Part shown: one piece after another, positions 19,389-28,847 of the stretch | Numbering within the stretch: position 1 is the first letter of the stretch | Layout of the letters: each line of letters starts with the position of its first letter | Assembly (NCBI RefSeq): GCF_000503215.1 | Contig: NZ_AYTD01000013.1 | Coordinates: forward strand, 310,001 to 374,000 | Length of the DNA: 64,000 nt | Direction of reading: 5' to 3' | Source: Pseudomonas canadensis | Lineage (GTDB): Bacteria; Pseudomonadota; Gammaproteobacteria; Pseudomonadales; Pseudomonadaceae | Notes under the pieces: generated by a model | Databases searched by the model: none | Seen by the model: only the letters and a program-made list of their open reading frames with translations | What the model was told of the DNA's origin: nothing | Position numbers and translations under genes: made by a program

Positions 19389-19406
19389 TTCTAAGGATCG
19401 TCTGAT
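19389..19406 (+). promoter_or_regulatory. Shared 18-bp motif upstream of the first kinase gene
   Basis: TTCTAAGGATCGTCTGAT lies 34 bp before the ATG of the kinase gene at 19441. It recurs with one change at 27286-27303 before the fimbrial subunit gene. Read on the other strand it resembles the enterobacterial RcsAB box (TAAGAATATTCCTA) at about two thirds of positions. The proposed role as binding site of the RcsB-like regulator encoded between the two copies is inference. Confidence 0.55.
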
Positions 19407-19440
19407 TTTTCCCACGGTTGGCCATCTCTAAAGTGGCGGG

Positions 19441-22227
19441 ATGAGATTAAAGAGCTACCTGCACCAGATCAGCCCCGTGCTGTCCACGCCCCATGCCGCG
19501 CGCCGCCTGTTGCGTATTTTTGCGTTGGTACTGCTGGTGGGCATGTTGGGCGGCGTGTACAGCTTCCTGCTGTTCACTTTCAACAATGAGATCTCCCAGC
19601 GGCGCAGCTACATGAGCAGCGCCATCGCCGAGGCGCATACCTTTTTCACCACCCGTGAAGCGCTGTTGGAAAGCCTCAGTCTGTCAGCGACACGCAAGGC
19701 CGAATTGAATCTGCCGGTCTCCGATGAGGAAATCCGCCTGTTGCTGGGAAATACCCCGGGCAAGCAATGGAGCATTTGGCTGACCCAGCGCATGCGTGAT
19801 TTCTTGAGGGCCAAGCAGCTCAACCTGCTGTATGTCAGCACGGATGCCCAGGTGCTGCGGCTGTACGATGCGTCGCCCGTGGCGGCCGATTTCCCCGCGA
19901 CCATGCTTGAGCAACTGCACGCCCTCAAGCAGCAGAAAACCCTGCAGGAACTCTGGCTGACCCACGCCACGGACGGCCACTCACAGCTGTACATCTTCAT
20001 TCGCCTGGATGAACGCGACCTGGACTCCGGCTGGCTCGGCCTGGAAATGGATGACCGTGAAGTCTCCAACGCGCTGAGCGATCACAGCGCTGGCGAGTTC
20101 ACCATGTTCAATGCCCAAGGCATGCCGCTCTTCAGCAACAGCCATAAACCACCGCCAGGGCAAAACCTGCCGCACTTGCACCAGCAGGACTTCTTCGGTT
20201 TTGTCGGCGATGGCTGGCTGCCCGAACAATTGGTGCTGCGCAAACAACTGAAGTCTTCAGATTGGCAACTCACCTACTCCATCGACCTGCGCGCGGTCCT
20301 GTGGGCACTCTGGCCACAGATGCTCGGCGCCCTGCTGTTCTGCCTGCTGACCATCAGCCTGGTGTGCCTGCTCACCCGTCGCCTCGAACACCGCTTTATC
20401 ACGCCGGCGATCCACCGCATCCAGGCGCTGGTGGAAAGCGAGCTGTTCAGCCGCGATGTGATCCAGACCGCCCCCGTGGCGCTGTGCGTACTGCGTCGCA
20501 CCGATGGCACGGTGGTGCTGAAAAACACCCTGGCCCAACAGTGGCTCGGTGAGTGTGGCGCACAACTCGGTCCCGGCTGGATCCGTCAGGCCTTCGACCC
20601 CGACGCCCCCTGCCTCACCGACTATTTCGAAGCCGCCGACGGCCGCCATCTGTACCTGAGCTGCGCGCCCACCCGCTACAAAGGCGAAGACGTATTGCTC
20701 TGCGCCTTCAGCGACATCAGCGCACGCCGGCAGATCGAAGCTGCGCTGGAACAGGCACGCCAGTCCGCAGACGCCGCCAACGAAGCCAAGACCTTGTTCC
20801 TGGCCACCATGAGCCATGAGATCCGCACGCCGCTGTATGGCGTGCTCGGCACCCTGGAACTGCTCGCCCGCACCCGCCTGGATGCCCAGCAGAAAAGCTA
20901 CCTGCACGCCATCGAGGGATCGTCCGCGACGTTGCTGCAACTGATCTGCGATGTGCTCGACGTGTCAAAAATCGAAGCCGGGCAATTGGCCCTGGAACTG
21001 AGCGAATTCTGTGTGCCGACCCTGGTGCAGGAAGTGGTGCAAGGCTATGCGGCAGCGGCACACAGCAAAGGCTTGCAGTTGTACGCCTGCCTCGATCCGC
21101 AACTGCCCCGGCGCCTGATCGGCGATGCCAGCCGCGTACGCCAGATTCTCAACAATCTGCTGAGCAACGCGGTCAAGTTCACTGACTCCGGCCGCGTGGT
21201 GCTGCGGGTCAAAAAGCTCAGTCGCGAAGGCGAACGGGTGTGCCTGCAATGGCAAATCTCCGACACCGGCAAAGGCATCGCCCCTGCCGACCAGGCGTTT
21301 ATCTTCGAGCCGTTCTACCAGAGCGAAGGCAACTCCCATGTGATCGCCGGCACCGGCCTTGGCCTGGCGATCTGCCTGCGCCTGACCCACTTGATGAACG
21401 GCACCCTGCGCTTGGTCAGCGAGCCGGGACTGGGCAGCAGCTTTTCCCTGACCGTACCGCTGGAGCAACCGTCCGGCAACGCGACGCCGGCCTTGCAGCC
21501 ATTGGCAGCGGAAATCGTGTATGTGCTGTCGCCAATCCGCGAACTGGCCGACAGCCTCTGCGGCTGGCTGCGCCGCTGGGGCGCGCGCGCGCAGGTCGGT
21601 CTGCCGACCAGCACAGAGCTGGCGGGGCCCGGTGTATTGCTTGAACTCATCGAACGCCGCCCCGACTTGCCCTGGCACGGGCCACGGGTACTGGCCAGCA
21701 ATGACGGCGCGCACGAACCGCAGTTCAGCGGCGATGGCTGGCAGGTCAACCTCAACGACCTGGACGCGATCCAACAAGCCGTCCGCCACGCCCAGAACGG
21801 CCAGGTGGTGCCGCCCCAGGCGCGCTGCGAAGTGCGCGACCTGCGCCCCTTGCACCTGCACATCCTGGTGGCCGAAGACAACGTCATCAACCAGTTGATC
21901 CTGCGCGACCAGCTTGAAGAACTCGGGTGCAGCGTGGAACTGGCCAGCGATGGCGAAGAGGCCTTGGCGCGCTGGCACGAGGGCACCTTCGACATTGTGC
22001 TCACCGACGTCAACATGCCCAGGCTCAACGGCTACGAACTGACCGAAGCGCTTCGACGCCTGGGCTGCACCACCCCGATCATCGGCGCAACCGCCAACGC
22101 CCTGCGCGGTGAAGAAGCCTTGTGCCTGGCGGCCGGCATGAATCACTGCCTGGTCAAACCCTTTACGCTGCGAGCCTTGTCGACTGTCCTGGCTCCCTAC
22201 GAACGAGCCATCCATGAAGCCCTGTAG
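19441..22227 (+). CDS. Hybrid sensor histidine kinase, PvrS-like
   Basis: A 928-residue membrane kinase. Helix 1 is at about residues 24-46 and helix 2 at about 285-307, enclosing a periplasmic sensor region of some 240 residues. A PAS-like segment follows, then HisKA with FLATMSHEIRTP (His459), HATPase with NLLSNAVKFTDSGR and GTGLGLAI, and a C-terminal REC domain (TDVNMP, Asp856). There is no Hpt domain after REC. It heads a block with a REC-EAL protein, a second kinase carrying Hpt and a LuxR-type regulator. That gene set resembles pvrS-pvrR-rcsC-rcsB near cupD in P. aeruginosa PA14; the RocS family is an alternative name. Confidence 0.85.
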   Translation: MRLKSYLHQISPVLSTPHAARRLLRIFALVLLVGMLGGVYSFLLFTFNNEISQRRSYMSSAIAEAHTFFTTREALLESLSLSATRKAELNLPVSDEEIRLLLGNTPGKQWSIWLTQRMRDFLRAKQLNLLYVSTDAQVLRLYDASPVAADFPATMLEQLHALKQQKTLQELWLTHATDGHSQLYIFIRLDERDLDSGWLGLEMDDREVSNALSDHSAGEFTMFNAQGMPLFSNSHKPPPGQNLPHLHQQDFFGFVGDGWLPEQLVLRKQLKSSDWQLTYSIDLRAVLWALWPQMLGALLFCLLTISLVCLLTRRLEHRFITPAIHRIQALVESELFSRDVIQTAPVALCVLRRTDGTVVLKNTLAQQWLGECGAQLGPGWIRQAFDPDAPCLTDYFEAADGRHLYLSCAPTRYKGEDVLLCAFSDISARRQIEAALEQARQSADAANEAKTLFLATMSHEIRTPLYGVLGTLELLARTRLDAQQKSYLHAIEGSSATLLQLICDVLDVSKIEAGQLALELSEFCVPTLVQEVVQGYAAAAHSKGLQLYACLDPQLPRRLIGDASRVRQILNNLLSNAVKFTDSGRVVLRVKKLSREGERVCLQWQISDTGKGIAPADQAFIFEPFYQSEGNSHVIAGTGLGLAICLRLTHLMNGTLRLVSEPGLGSSFSLTVPLEQPSGNATPALQPLAAEIVYVLSPIRELADSLCGWLRRWGARAQVGLPTSTELAGPGVLLELIERRPDLPWHGPRVLASNDGAHEPQFSGDGWQVNLNDLDAIQQAVRHAQNGQVVPPQARCEVRDLRPLHLHILVAEDNVINQLILRDQLEELGCSVELASDGEEALARWHEGTFDIVLTDVNMPRLNGYELTEALRRLGCTTPIIGATANALRGEEALCLAAGMNHCLVKPFTLRALSTVLAPYERAIHEAL

Positions 22228-23401
22228 CATTCTGATTGTCGAAGACCATCCCTTTCAGCACCTGTATTTGCAGAACCTGTTCAGCGAGTTGGGTGAGTTC
22301 GACCTGGTGTGCGCACGCGACGGTGAGGAGGCGCTGGCCTGCCTGAAGCAACGAGACTTCGACCTGGTGCTCACTGACCTGTTGATGCCAGGCATGGACG
22401 GCGTGCAATTTATCCAAGGCCTGGCCGCGCAACCGTCGCGCCCAGCATTGGCGATCATGAGCGCCGCCTCACGGCGCATGTTGATGGGCGCGAGCCTGGT
22501 GGCGAGCAACCTGCAAGTGAAGGTGATCGGGCTGATTTCCAAGCCGGTGAATGCCGCGGCCTTGCGCTGCCTGACCGATCAATTGCTGGCGCTGCGCCAG
22601 GTCGAACCGGCCGAGACCCAGCCCGGCATTGATTGCCAAAGCCTGATGAATGCCCTGGTCAATGGCGAACTGCAAGCCTGGTTCCAACCCAAGAAAGCCC
22701 TGAGCAATGGTCGCATCGTCGCGGCCGAAGCCTTGGTGCGCTGGGTTCACCCCGAGCATGGCCTGTTGTTACCCGGCATGTTCCTGCCGGCATTGATCAG
22801 TTGCAACCTCGAAGAACGCTTGTTGTGGTGCGTGCTGAAACAAGCGATGACCGCCCAAGCCGCCTGGCGCCAACACGGCTATGACATCCCGGTATCCATC
22901 AACCTGCCCACTCACTTGCTTAACAGCCACGACCTGCCCGATCGCATCCTGGCGTTCGTGCTGGAGCATCAGGGTTTGCCCGCACGCATCTGTTTCGAGC
23001 TGATGGAGTGTTCGGTGCCGGATGACATCAGCAACTTCTACGCCGGGGCCTGCCGTTTGCGCATCAAGGGCTTTGGCTTGTCCCAGGATGATTTCGGCAA
23101 GGGCTACAGCTCGTACATGAACCTGGTGTCGGCGCCGTTTACCGAGGTGAAAATCGACCGCGCACTGGTGCAAGGCTGCAACGCCAACGAGGAACTGGCC
23201 CAGGCGCTCACGAGCATTGTCAGCCTGGGCCGTCAGTTGGGGTTGATCGTGGTGGCTGAAGGCGTAGAAACCGCGCAAGAACTTGCGCTGTTGCGTAAGA
23301 TCGACTGCACTCAGGTCCAAGGTTTCCTGATCTCCCACGCCGTGTCTTCGGATCAGTTCCAGCAATTGCTGACCCACGACGGGCCGGCGAGCGCCTATTG
23401 A
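22214..23401 (+). CDS. Response regulator with EAL c-di-GMP phosphodiesterase domain, PvrR/RocR-like
   Basis: A 395-residue cytoplasmic protein. The REC domain spans about residues 1-120, with VEDHPF acidic residues and the phosphoacceptor in LTDLLMPGMDG. The EAL domain spans about 150-390. The catalytic set looks intact: AAEALVRW, NLP, FELMEC (metal Glu), DDFGKGYSS, KIDR, EGVET and QGF. It should hydrolyse c-di-GMP, probably gated by phosphorylation. It overlaps the kinase gene by 14 bp. In PvrR and RocR systems this class opposes fimbria production and biofilm. Confidence 0.88.
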   Translation: MKPCSILIVEDHPFQHLYLQNLFSELGEFDLVCARDGEEALACLKQRDFDLVLTDLLMPGMDGVQFIQGLAAQPSRPALAIMSAASRRMLMGASLVASNLQVKVIGLISKPVNAAALRCLTDQLLALRQVEPAETQPGIDCQSLMNALVNGELQAWFQPKKALSNGRIVAAEALVRWVHPEHGLLLPGMFLPALISCNLEERLLWCVLKQAMTAQAAWRQHGYDIPVSINLPTHLLNSHDLPDRILAFVLEHQGLPARICFELMECSVPDDISNFYAGACRLRIKGFGLSQDDFGKGYSSYMNLVSAPFTEVKIDRALVQGCNANEELAQALTSIVSLGRQLGLIVVAEGVETAQELALLRKIDCTQVQGFLISHAVSSDQFQQLLTHDGPASAY

Positions 23402-23452
23402 CCCGCTGGCCGGGTGCGAACGAACGCCGTTAGCTTGCGAGGTCACCGCGTC

Positions 23453-26400
23453 ATGCATCACCCCAACGCCTTCCTGGAGAAACTCACCAGCAGTTCGCTG
23501 CGCCTGAACAAAGGCTTGCTGGTGCTGGGGGCCTTGGTGCTGTTGCTGCTGGGGATCAGCTACCTGGGGGTGCAGCGCATGGTTCACGAACAGCGCGACA
23601 CCTTGCAGTTCCACTTCGCCCGGCTGATGGAGAACATCCACGAGCAGGAAGTGTTCTTGATCGATATCTCACGGGGCAGCACCAACGCTAAGTACAAGTC
23701 CATTGGCCTGCCGCCGCCTTTTGTGCAAAAGCCGCTGCCCGAGGAAGGGCCGAACACCTATGAAGGCCGCGGTTTGCCGTTCTCCCTGCCCTACAGTTTG
23801 AAAATCAACCCCGACAAAATAGCCGCTGACCAATACCCCAAGGTTTTCGCCCTGGGCATCTACCTGTCGGCTTACTACAGCGCCTTTTGGGCGGGTTCCC
23901 ATTACCAGGCTCCTCAAGTGGTCGTGGTGAACGGCCCGGACAATTTCGACATCGCCGTGCCCTCCTCCGGCCGGCTGCGCGATGGCGGCCACGTGCATAT
24001 AGGTATGTTGGTGGACGTGATGACCCAACTCAACGAGCGCCTGCACCTACAGAACACCTCCCAGACCCTTCACACCGTGCACTGGGAACCCTACGACACT
24101 GCCCCCGATGGCAAGGAAGCTCCGATACTGTTGGGTTATGTCGATATCAACCTGGCCTCCACCTCGTTGACCGTCACCGGCGCCAACACCTGGGTGGTGG
24201 TGGCCTCGCTGCTGGACCTGTCCAAGGTCAATAACATCGAGCGGCTGATGCAGTGGTCGATCTACGACGACTTCACCTTGATCACTCCAGGTGGCGTAGT
24301 GCTAACCGGGGCCGTCAAGCCCGGCGAGGTGCTCAATGAAGGTGTAAATTTCAACCGCGACGGCCTGGTGTTCAAGCTGACAAGCCAGGGCGAGCAGCCC
24401 TGGACGGCGATCTACGTGATCAGCCTGCAACGCTTCCTCGACTATGCGCTATGGCCTTTGCTGTGCCTGGTGGGCGTGGTGTTGGTGATGCTGGGGTGCA
24501 GTCGCGCGTTCAATCGCTGGTACACCGCACGGGTAGTACTGCCTGCGCACCGAGCCCATGCCAGCATTGCCGAAAGCTCGGCATTCGCACGAGCAGTCAT
24601 CGACACCGCACCGACCGGCCTGTGCGTGATCCGGCGCAGCGACCATCACGTACTCCTGCAGAACCAGCGCGCCTTGGAGTGGCGCGACGCTCGCCCGCTG
24701 TTCGACTTGCTCAAGCAACAGACGCATGCTGAACCGGGCCAGGCCGACCTGGAAAGCGAAGGCCGCCACCTGCACGTGGCCTTTGTGCCCACCCGCTACC
24801 AGGGCCAGGACGCGTGGCTGTGTGCGGTGCATGACGTGACCCGGCATATCGAAGACGCTGCGGCCCTGGAAGAAGCGCGCCAAGCCGCAGACTCGGCAAG
24901 CGAAGCCAAAAGCCGCTTCCTCGCGACCATGAGCCACGAAATTCGTACGCCGCTGTATGGCGTGCTGGGTACCTTGGAGCTGCTCGGCCTCACGTCGCTC
25001 GCGCCGCGCCAGCAGGATTACCTGCAGACCATCCAGCGTTCCTCAACCACGCTGTTCCAACTGATCAGCGACGTGCTGGATGTCTCCAAAATCGAAGCGG
25101 GGCAAATGACCCTCGAACTCCAGGATTTCTGCCCACTGGAACTGACAGAAGACTGCGTGCGCACCTACAGCGCGTTCGCCCGCTCCAAGGGCCTGCAGCT
25201 GTATGCCTGCATCGACGCGGGCCTACCGGATCGATTGCGCGGTGACCCCCTGCGCATCCGCCAGATCCTCAATAACCTGCTGAGCAATGCGATCAAGTTC
25301 ACCGACAACGGGCGTGTGGTGCTGCGCCTGCGCGCGTCGGAGAACACCGACGGCGAGGTAGACCTGCAATGGCAAGTCAGCGACTCCGGTGTGGGCATTT
25401 CCCAAGCGCAACAGCAACAATTGTTCGACCCGTTCTACCAGGCCGAAGATGCCACTAGCCAGGCCGGCGCAGGCCTGGGCCTGGCGATTTGCAAATGGTT
25501 GTGCGAGTTGATGCGCGGCCAACTGAACGTGGTCAGCGAACCCGGCCTGGGCAGCAGCTTTACCCTGCACCTCGCGCTGGAGTCAGTCCCCGGCGCCCTG
25601 ACTGACTGCCCCGCCTTCAGCCCCGGCATGCCGACGGTCTATGTGCGCGCGCAGGAACTTGAACGGGCGCAACACCTGATCGACTGGCTCAAGCGCCTAG
25701 GGCTCGACAGCCGCACGGTTTCACCCGATGCGCCGTCCTCTGCACTGCTAGTGGACTTCACCCGAGAGCCGGCTTGGCCCGGCACGCGGATCATCGCCAC
25801 AGCCGGCGGGCCGAACCCGGCGCAGCGGTGTGCTAGCGATTGGGCCGTCGACGCCGACGACGTACGCGCCATTGCCTGGGCCATTTCCCTGGCACAGCAG
25901 GGTGCCGAGGCCGGCAACCGCCCCGCGCCCACCGTCAACGCGCGCCCGCTCAACCTGCAAGTGCTGGTAGCCGAAGACAATGTGATCAACGCCGCCATCA
26001 TCCAGGAACAACTGCAAGCACTGGGCTGCTCGGTGGTGCTGGCCGCCAACGGCGAACAAGCGCTCATGCAATGGCTACCGGGGCGCTTCGACCTGGTGCT
26101 GACCGACGTGAACATGCCGGTGATGAACGGTTACCAGTTGGCCAAGGCGTTGCGCCAGCAAGATGCCGCGCTGCCCATTATCGGGGTGACCGCCAATGCC
26201 ATGCGTGAAGAAGGCGAACACTGCACCGCCGTCGGCATGAATGCGTGGATGGTCAAGCCGCTGAACCTCGCCACCTTGCGTACTAAGTTGGAAAAGTACT
26301 GCAAGATCGAGGTGCCCGCCGTCGTCGACATGCCGCCGTTGTCGCCCAAAATGCGCGAACTGTTTGTCACCACCCTGCGTCAGGATGTACAGGCCACCCT

Positions 26401-26611
26401 GACCGCGCTGGACAACCAGGACGCCAATGGCGCGGCGCAGCAATTGCACAGCATGGCCGGCGCCCTCGGCGCGGTGCAACTTGGTGACATGGCCAGCGCC
26501 TTTGTTGAACTGGAACTGCGCCTGACCGGCATGGCCGTCACGCCCGCGCTCGCCCTGGAAGTGCGGCGCAACCTGGCTCGCCTCACGGCATTGCTCGACA
26601 CCTTTGAATAA
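23453..26611 (+). CDS. Hybrid sensor kinase with Hpt domain, RcsC-like
   Basis: A 1052-residue kinase from the ATG at 23453; a GTG at 23414 would add 13 residues. It has an N-terminal helix (about 20-42), a periplasmic region to about residue 330 and a second helix (about 340-360). HisKA carries His495 (FLATMSHEIRTP), followed by HATPase, REC with Asp885 (TDVNMPVMNG) and a C-terminal Hpt with His999 (LHSMAGALGAVQLG). Its kinase core is closely related to the first kinase, suggesting duplication. It is the only Hpt-bearing protein here, so it probably completes the relay to the regulator encoded next. Confidence 0.86.
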   Translation: MHHPNAFLEKLTSSSLRLNKGLLVLGALVLLLLGISYLGVQRMVHEQRDTLQFHFARLMENIHEQEVFLIDISRGSTNAKYKSIGLPPPFVQKPLPEEGPNTYEGRGLPFSLPYSLKINPDKIAADQYPKVFALGIYLSAYYSAFWAGSHYQAPQVVVVNGPDNFDIAVPSSGRLRDGGHVHIGMLVDVMTQLNERLHLQNTSQTLHTVHWEPYDTAPDGKEAPILLGYVDINLASTSLTVTGANTWVVVASLLDLSKVNNIERLMQWSIYDDFTLITPGGVVLTGAVKPGEVLNEGVNFNRDGLVFKLTSQGEQPWTAIYVISLQRFLDYALWPLLCLVGVVLVMLGCSRAFNRWYTARVVLPAHRAHASIAESSAFARAVIDTAPTGLCVIRRSDHHVLLQNQRALEWRDARPLFDLLKQQTHAEPGQADLESEGRHLHVAFVPTRYQGQDAWLCAVHDVTRHIEDAAALEEARQAADSASEAKSRFLATMSHEIRTPLYGVLGTLELLGLTSLAPRQQDYLQTIQRSSTTLFQLISDVLDVSKIEAGQMTLELQDFCPLELTEDCVRTYSAFARSKGLQLYACIDAGLPDRLRGDPLRIRQILNNLLSNAIKFTDNGRVVLRLRASENTDGEVDLQWQVSDSGVGISQAQQQQLFDPFYQAEDATSQAGAGLGLAICKWLCELMRGQLNVVSEPGLGSSFTLHLALESVPGALTDCPAFSPGMPTVYVRAQELERAQHLIDWLKRLGLDSRTVSPDAPSSALLVDFTREPAWPGTRIIATAGGPNPAQRCASDWAVDADDVRAIAWAISLAQQGAEAGNRPAPTVNARPLNLQVLVAEDNVINAAIIQEQLQALGCSVVLAANGEQALMQWLPGRFDLVLTDVNMPVMNGYQLAKALRQQDAALPIIGVTANAMREEGEHCTAVGMNAWMVKPLNLATLRTKLEKYCKIEVPAVVDMPPLSPKMRELFVTTLRQDVQATLTALDNQDANGAAQQLHSMAGALGAVQLGDMASAFVELELRLTGMAVTPALALEVRRNLARLTALLDTFE

Positions 26612-26633
26612 CCTCACTCTGGATAATCACCCC

Positions 26634-27278
26634 ATGGAAACCCTCAACGTAGTCATTGCAGACGATCACCCCATCGTGCTGGTCGGAGTACGGGAACTGG
26701 TCGAGCGCGATGAGCGTTTTCGCGTGGTGGGCGAAGCCGTGTGCTCGAACGAATTGGTGACGCTGCTGGAAAACACCGCCGTGGACCTGGTAATCACCGA
26801 CTTCAACATGCCGGCGGACTCGCCCTACGGCGATGGCCTGAAGTTGGTGGAGTACCTGGTGCGGCACTTTCCCAAGGTGCGCGTGCTGGTGCTGACGATG
26901 ATCTCCAATCCACTGATCCTGACGCGCTTGCAGGAATTGGGCGTGCTGGCCGTGATCCAGAAAAACCAACTGCACAATGAGATCCAGGCCGCGCTCAAGG
27001 CTATCGCCCGTGGCAACCCGGTTCGCAGCAAGGGCCCGCAACCGACCTCGGTACTGGAATCTTCCGACCTCGATGAGCGCTTCACCCGGCTGTCGCCCAA
27101 GGAGCATGAGATCCTGCGGTTGTTTGTATCAGGACAAAGCGTCAATGAAATTGCACGCGGGTTGAACCGCAGTGCCAAAACCATCAGCACACAAAAAGTT
27201 GCGGCCATGCGCAAGTTGGAAGTCAACAGCGACCAAGACTTGCTGGCTTATTGCATAGAGCGAAACTTGTTCAACTAA
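26634..27278 (+). CDS. LuxR/FixJ-type response regulator, RcsB/RocA-like
   Basis: A 214-residue regulator from the ATG at 26634; a TTG 30 bp upstream is also in frame. The REC domain has the acidic pair in IADDHPIV and the phosphoacceptor in VITDFNMP. The C-terminal HTH is RLSPKEHEILRLFVSGQSVN followed by EIARGLNRSAKTISTQK. Related proteins (RcsB, RocA1, BvgA, FimZ) switch on fimbrial operons. The fimbrial subunit gene starts 84 bp downstream, preceded by the motif at 27286. Confidence 0.87.
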   Translation: METLNVVIADDHPIVLVGVRELVERDERFRVVGEAVCSNELVTLLENTAVDLVITDFNMPADSPYGDGLKLVEYLVRHFPKVRVLVLTMISNPLILTRLQELGVLAVIQKNQLHNEIQAALKAIARGNPVRSKGPQPTSVLESSDLDERFTRLSPKEHEILRLFVSGQSVNEIARGLNRSAKTISTQKVAAMRKLEVNSDQDLLAYCIERNLFN

Positions 27279-27285
27279 CACCCGC

Positions 27286-27303
27286 TTCTAGGGATCGTCT
27301 GAT
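27286..27303 (+). promoter_or_regulatory. Second copy of the shared motif, upstream of the fimbrial subunit gene
   Basis: TTCTAGGGATCGTCTGAT matches the copy at 19389-19406 in 17 of 18 positions and lies 58 bp before the subunit ATG. Both copies begin a transcription block of the same locus. It is a candidate operator for the LuxR-type regulator. Confidence 0.55.
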
Positions 27304-27361
27304 GTTCCACTAACCGCCGCCGTCTTATCGTGTTGTTTTAACCCCACCATGGAAAAACAAC

Positions 27362-27952
27362 ATGAAACAGCTGTCTCGCACACTTCTGGCATTATCGATC
27401 TTCGCCGCGGGCAATGCCTTTGCCGTCGACCCACCGGTAACACCGACCAAGGCCGGCAGCGGCACCATCAACTTCACCGGCAGTATCAACAATGACGCCT
27501 GCTCCGTTGAAGGCATCGGCTTGAACAAAACCATCTCGATCAGCATGGGCGAAGTGTCGATCAAGGACATGGGCACCGCCACCGCCCCCAAAGGCAACGG
27601 CACCCTGAGCGCCGAGAACTTTGACATGAAGATCAGCTGCAACGCCGGCACCAAGGTGGCGATGATCTTCGAACCGACCAAAGGCGCCGGCTCAGGCATC
27701 GTGACCGGCACCAAAGTGTTGAAGCTGATCGACGGCCTGGGCGCCGCCAAGAACATCGGTATCGCCCTGCTGGATGCCAATGGCGCACTGATCGACTTGA
27801 GCTCGCCGACCACCGCGAAGATCGAGAACACCTTGCAGGACAGCAACACCACGCTGAAATTTTCGGCCGCCTACGTCACCACCATCGACGCTGCCTCTGC
27901 CGTGGCCGGTCGCGGCGATGCCACCCTGCCGTTCACCCTGCAGTACGAATAA
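27362..27952 (+). CDS. Type 1-like fimbrial major subunit (chaperone-usher class)
   Basis: A 196-residue secreted pilin with a signal peptide ending at about residue 21 (NAFA). The mature part has the classical pattern: GTINFTGSINNDACSV near the start with the first Cys, the second Cys in DMKISC, and the C-terminal donor-groove end TLPFTLQYE with the penultimate aromatic Tyr. It belongs to the Fimbrial (FimA/CupD1-like) family and not the spore-coat-U family seen at 62585-63556. It is the first gene of the subunit-chaperone-usher group. Confidence 0.9.
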   Translation: MKQLSRTLLALSIFAAGNAFAVDPPVTPTKAGSGTINFTGSINNDACSVEGIGLNKTISISMGEVSIKDMGTATAPKGNGTLSAENFDMKISCNAGTKVAMIFEPTKGAGSGIVTGTKVLKLIDGLGAAKNIGIALLDANGALIDLSSPTTAKIENTLQDSNTTLKFSAAYVTTIDAASAVAGRGDATLPFTLQYE

Positions 27953-27963
27953 CCCCAACCCGA

Positions 27964-27985
27964 TGCGGGGCCTGCGGGCCTCGCA
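27964..27985 (+). other. Hairpin between subunit and chaperone genes
   Basis: TGCGGGGCC and GGGCCTCGCA pair with one mismatch around a 3-base loop, 11 bp after the pilin stop. There is no T run, so it is more likely a stability or attenuation hairpin than a full terminator. Such elements in fimbrial operons raise pilin mRNA over chaperone and usher mRNA. Confidence 0.5.
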
Positions 27986-28012
27986 CACCTCTCGAACGTA
28001 GCGGTAGCCATT

Positions 28013-28762
28013 ATGTTTCTTCGCCATTCACTGTCCCTGTGCGCGGGCCTGCTCGGCCTGCTTGCAGTCGGGCAAGCCACAGCCGGGATTTCGTTGAGCA
28101 GCACGCGTTTGGTGTTCGACGGCCAACACAAAGAAGCCGGAATCACCGTACGCAACAGCGGTGAGGACGTGTTGATCCAGTCCTGGGTCGACACGGACGC
28201 CGACGACGCGACTTCGGTACCGTTTGCCGTCACCCCGCCGCTGGCGCGGGTCACCAGCAATGAGCAACAACTGTTGCGCGTGATCTATGAAGGCACGGGC
28301 ATGCCCAGCGACCGCGAGTCGGTCGTATGGCTCAACGTGCAGGAAATCCCCAAGGCCTCAAAAACCGAGAACACCTTGCAGCTTGCCGTGCGCCAGCGCA
28401 TCAAGGTGTTCTTCCGCCCGCCCGCGTTGAAAAACAACGCCTACCTGGCGCCGACCGAGCTGCTCTGGCAGTTGGCCGAACACGCCGGTAAACGCGTGCT
28501 GCGGGTGAGCAACCCGGGGGTTTATCACGTGTCGATTGCCGACATCACCCTGCAGGCCGGGGCCGTCAGCGAACATCCATTTGATTCGATGTTGATTGCG
28601 CCAGGCGAACAAAAAGAGTTCCAACTCAAGCAACTTTCCTCGATTAACTCCGCGCTCTTGAAGTTCAGCAGCATCAACGACTATGGCGCACAAGACCCTT
28701 ATAGCGCGCAACTTTCTGAGCGTGCTCAAACCAGCGCCAGTTTGAACAAAGAGTCGCCATAA
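28013..28762 (+). CDS. Periplasmic pilus chaperone, PapD/FimC family
   Basis: A 249-residue protein with a signal peptide cleaved near residue 24 (QATA). The first Ig-like domain contains ISLSSTRLVFDGQHKEAGI, with the basic anchor region, and VWLNVQEIPK, the family signature. The domain linker and second domain follow with RQRIKVFFRP. It caps pilin subunits by donor-strand complementation and delivers them to the usher encoded next. Confidence 0.92.
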   Translation: MFLRHSLSLCAGLLGLLAVGQATAGISLSSTRLVFDGQHKEAGITVRNSGEDVLIQSWVDTDADDATSVPFAVTPPLARVTSNEQQLLRVIYEGTGMPSDRESVVWLNVQEIPKASKTENTLQLAVRQRIKVFFRPPALKNNAYLAPTELLWQLAEHAGKRVLRVSNPGVYHVSIADITLQAGAVSEHPFDSMLIAPGEQKEFQLKQLSSINSALLKFSSINDYGAQDPYSAQLSERAQTSASLNKESP

Positions 28763-28847
28763 CGCGCCTGCCGTTCGCGCAGCCGCACTTTCACTGTATT
28801 TCTCTTCGCTCCGTTAGTTCGTATCGGAGGTGATATAGGGTTCCTGC

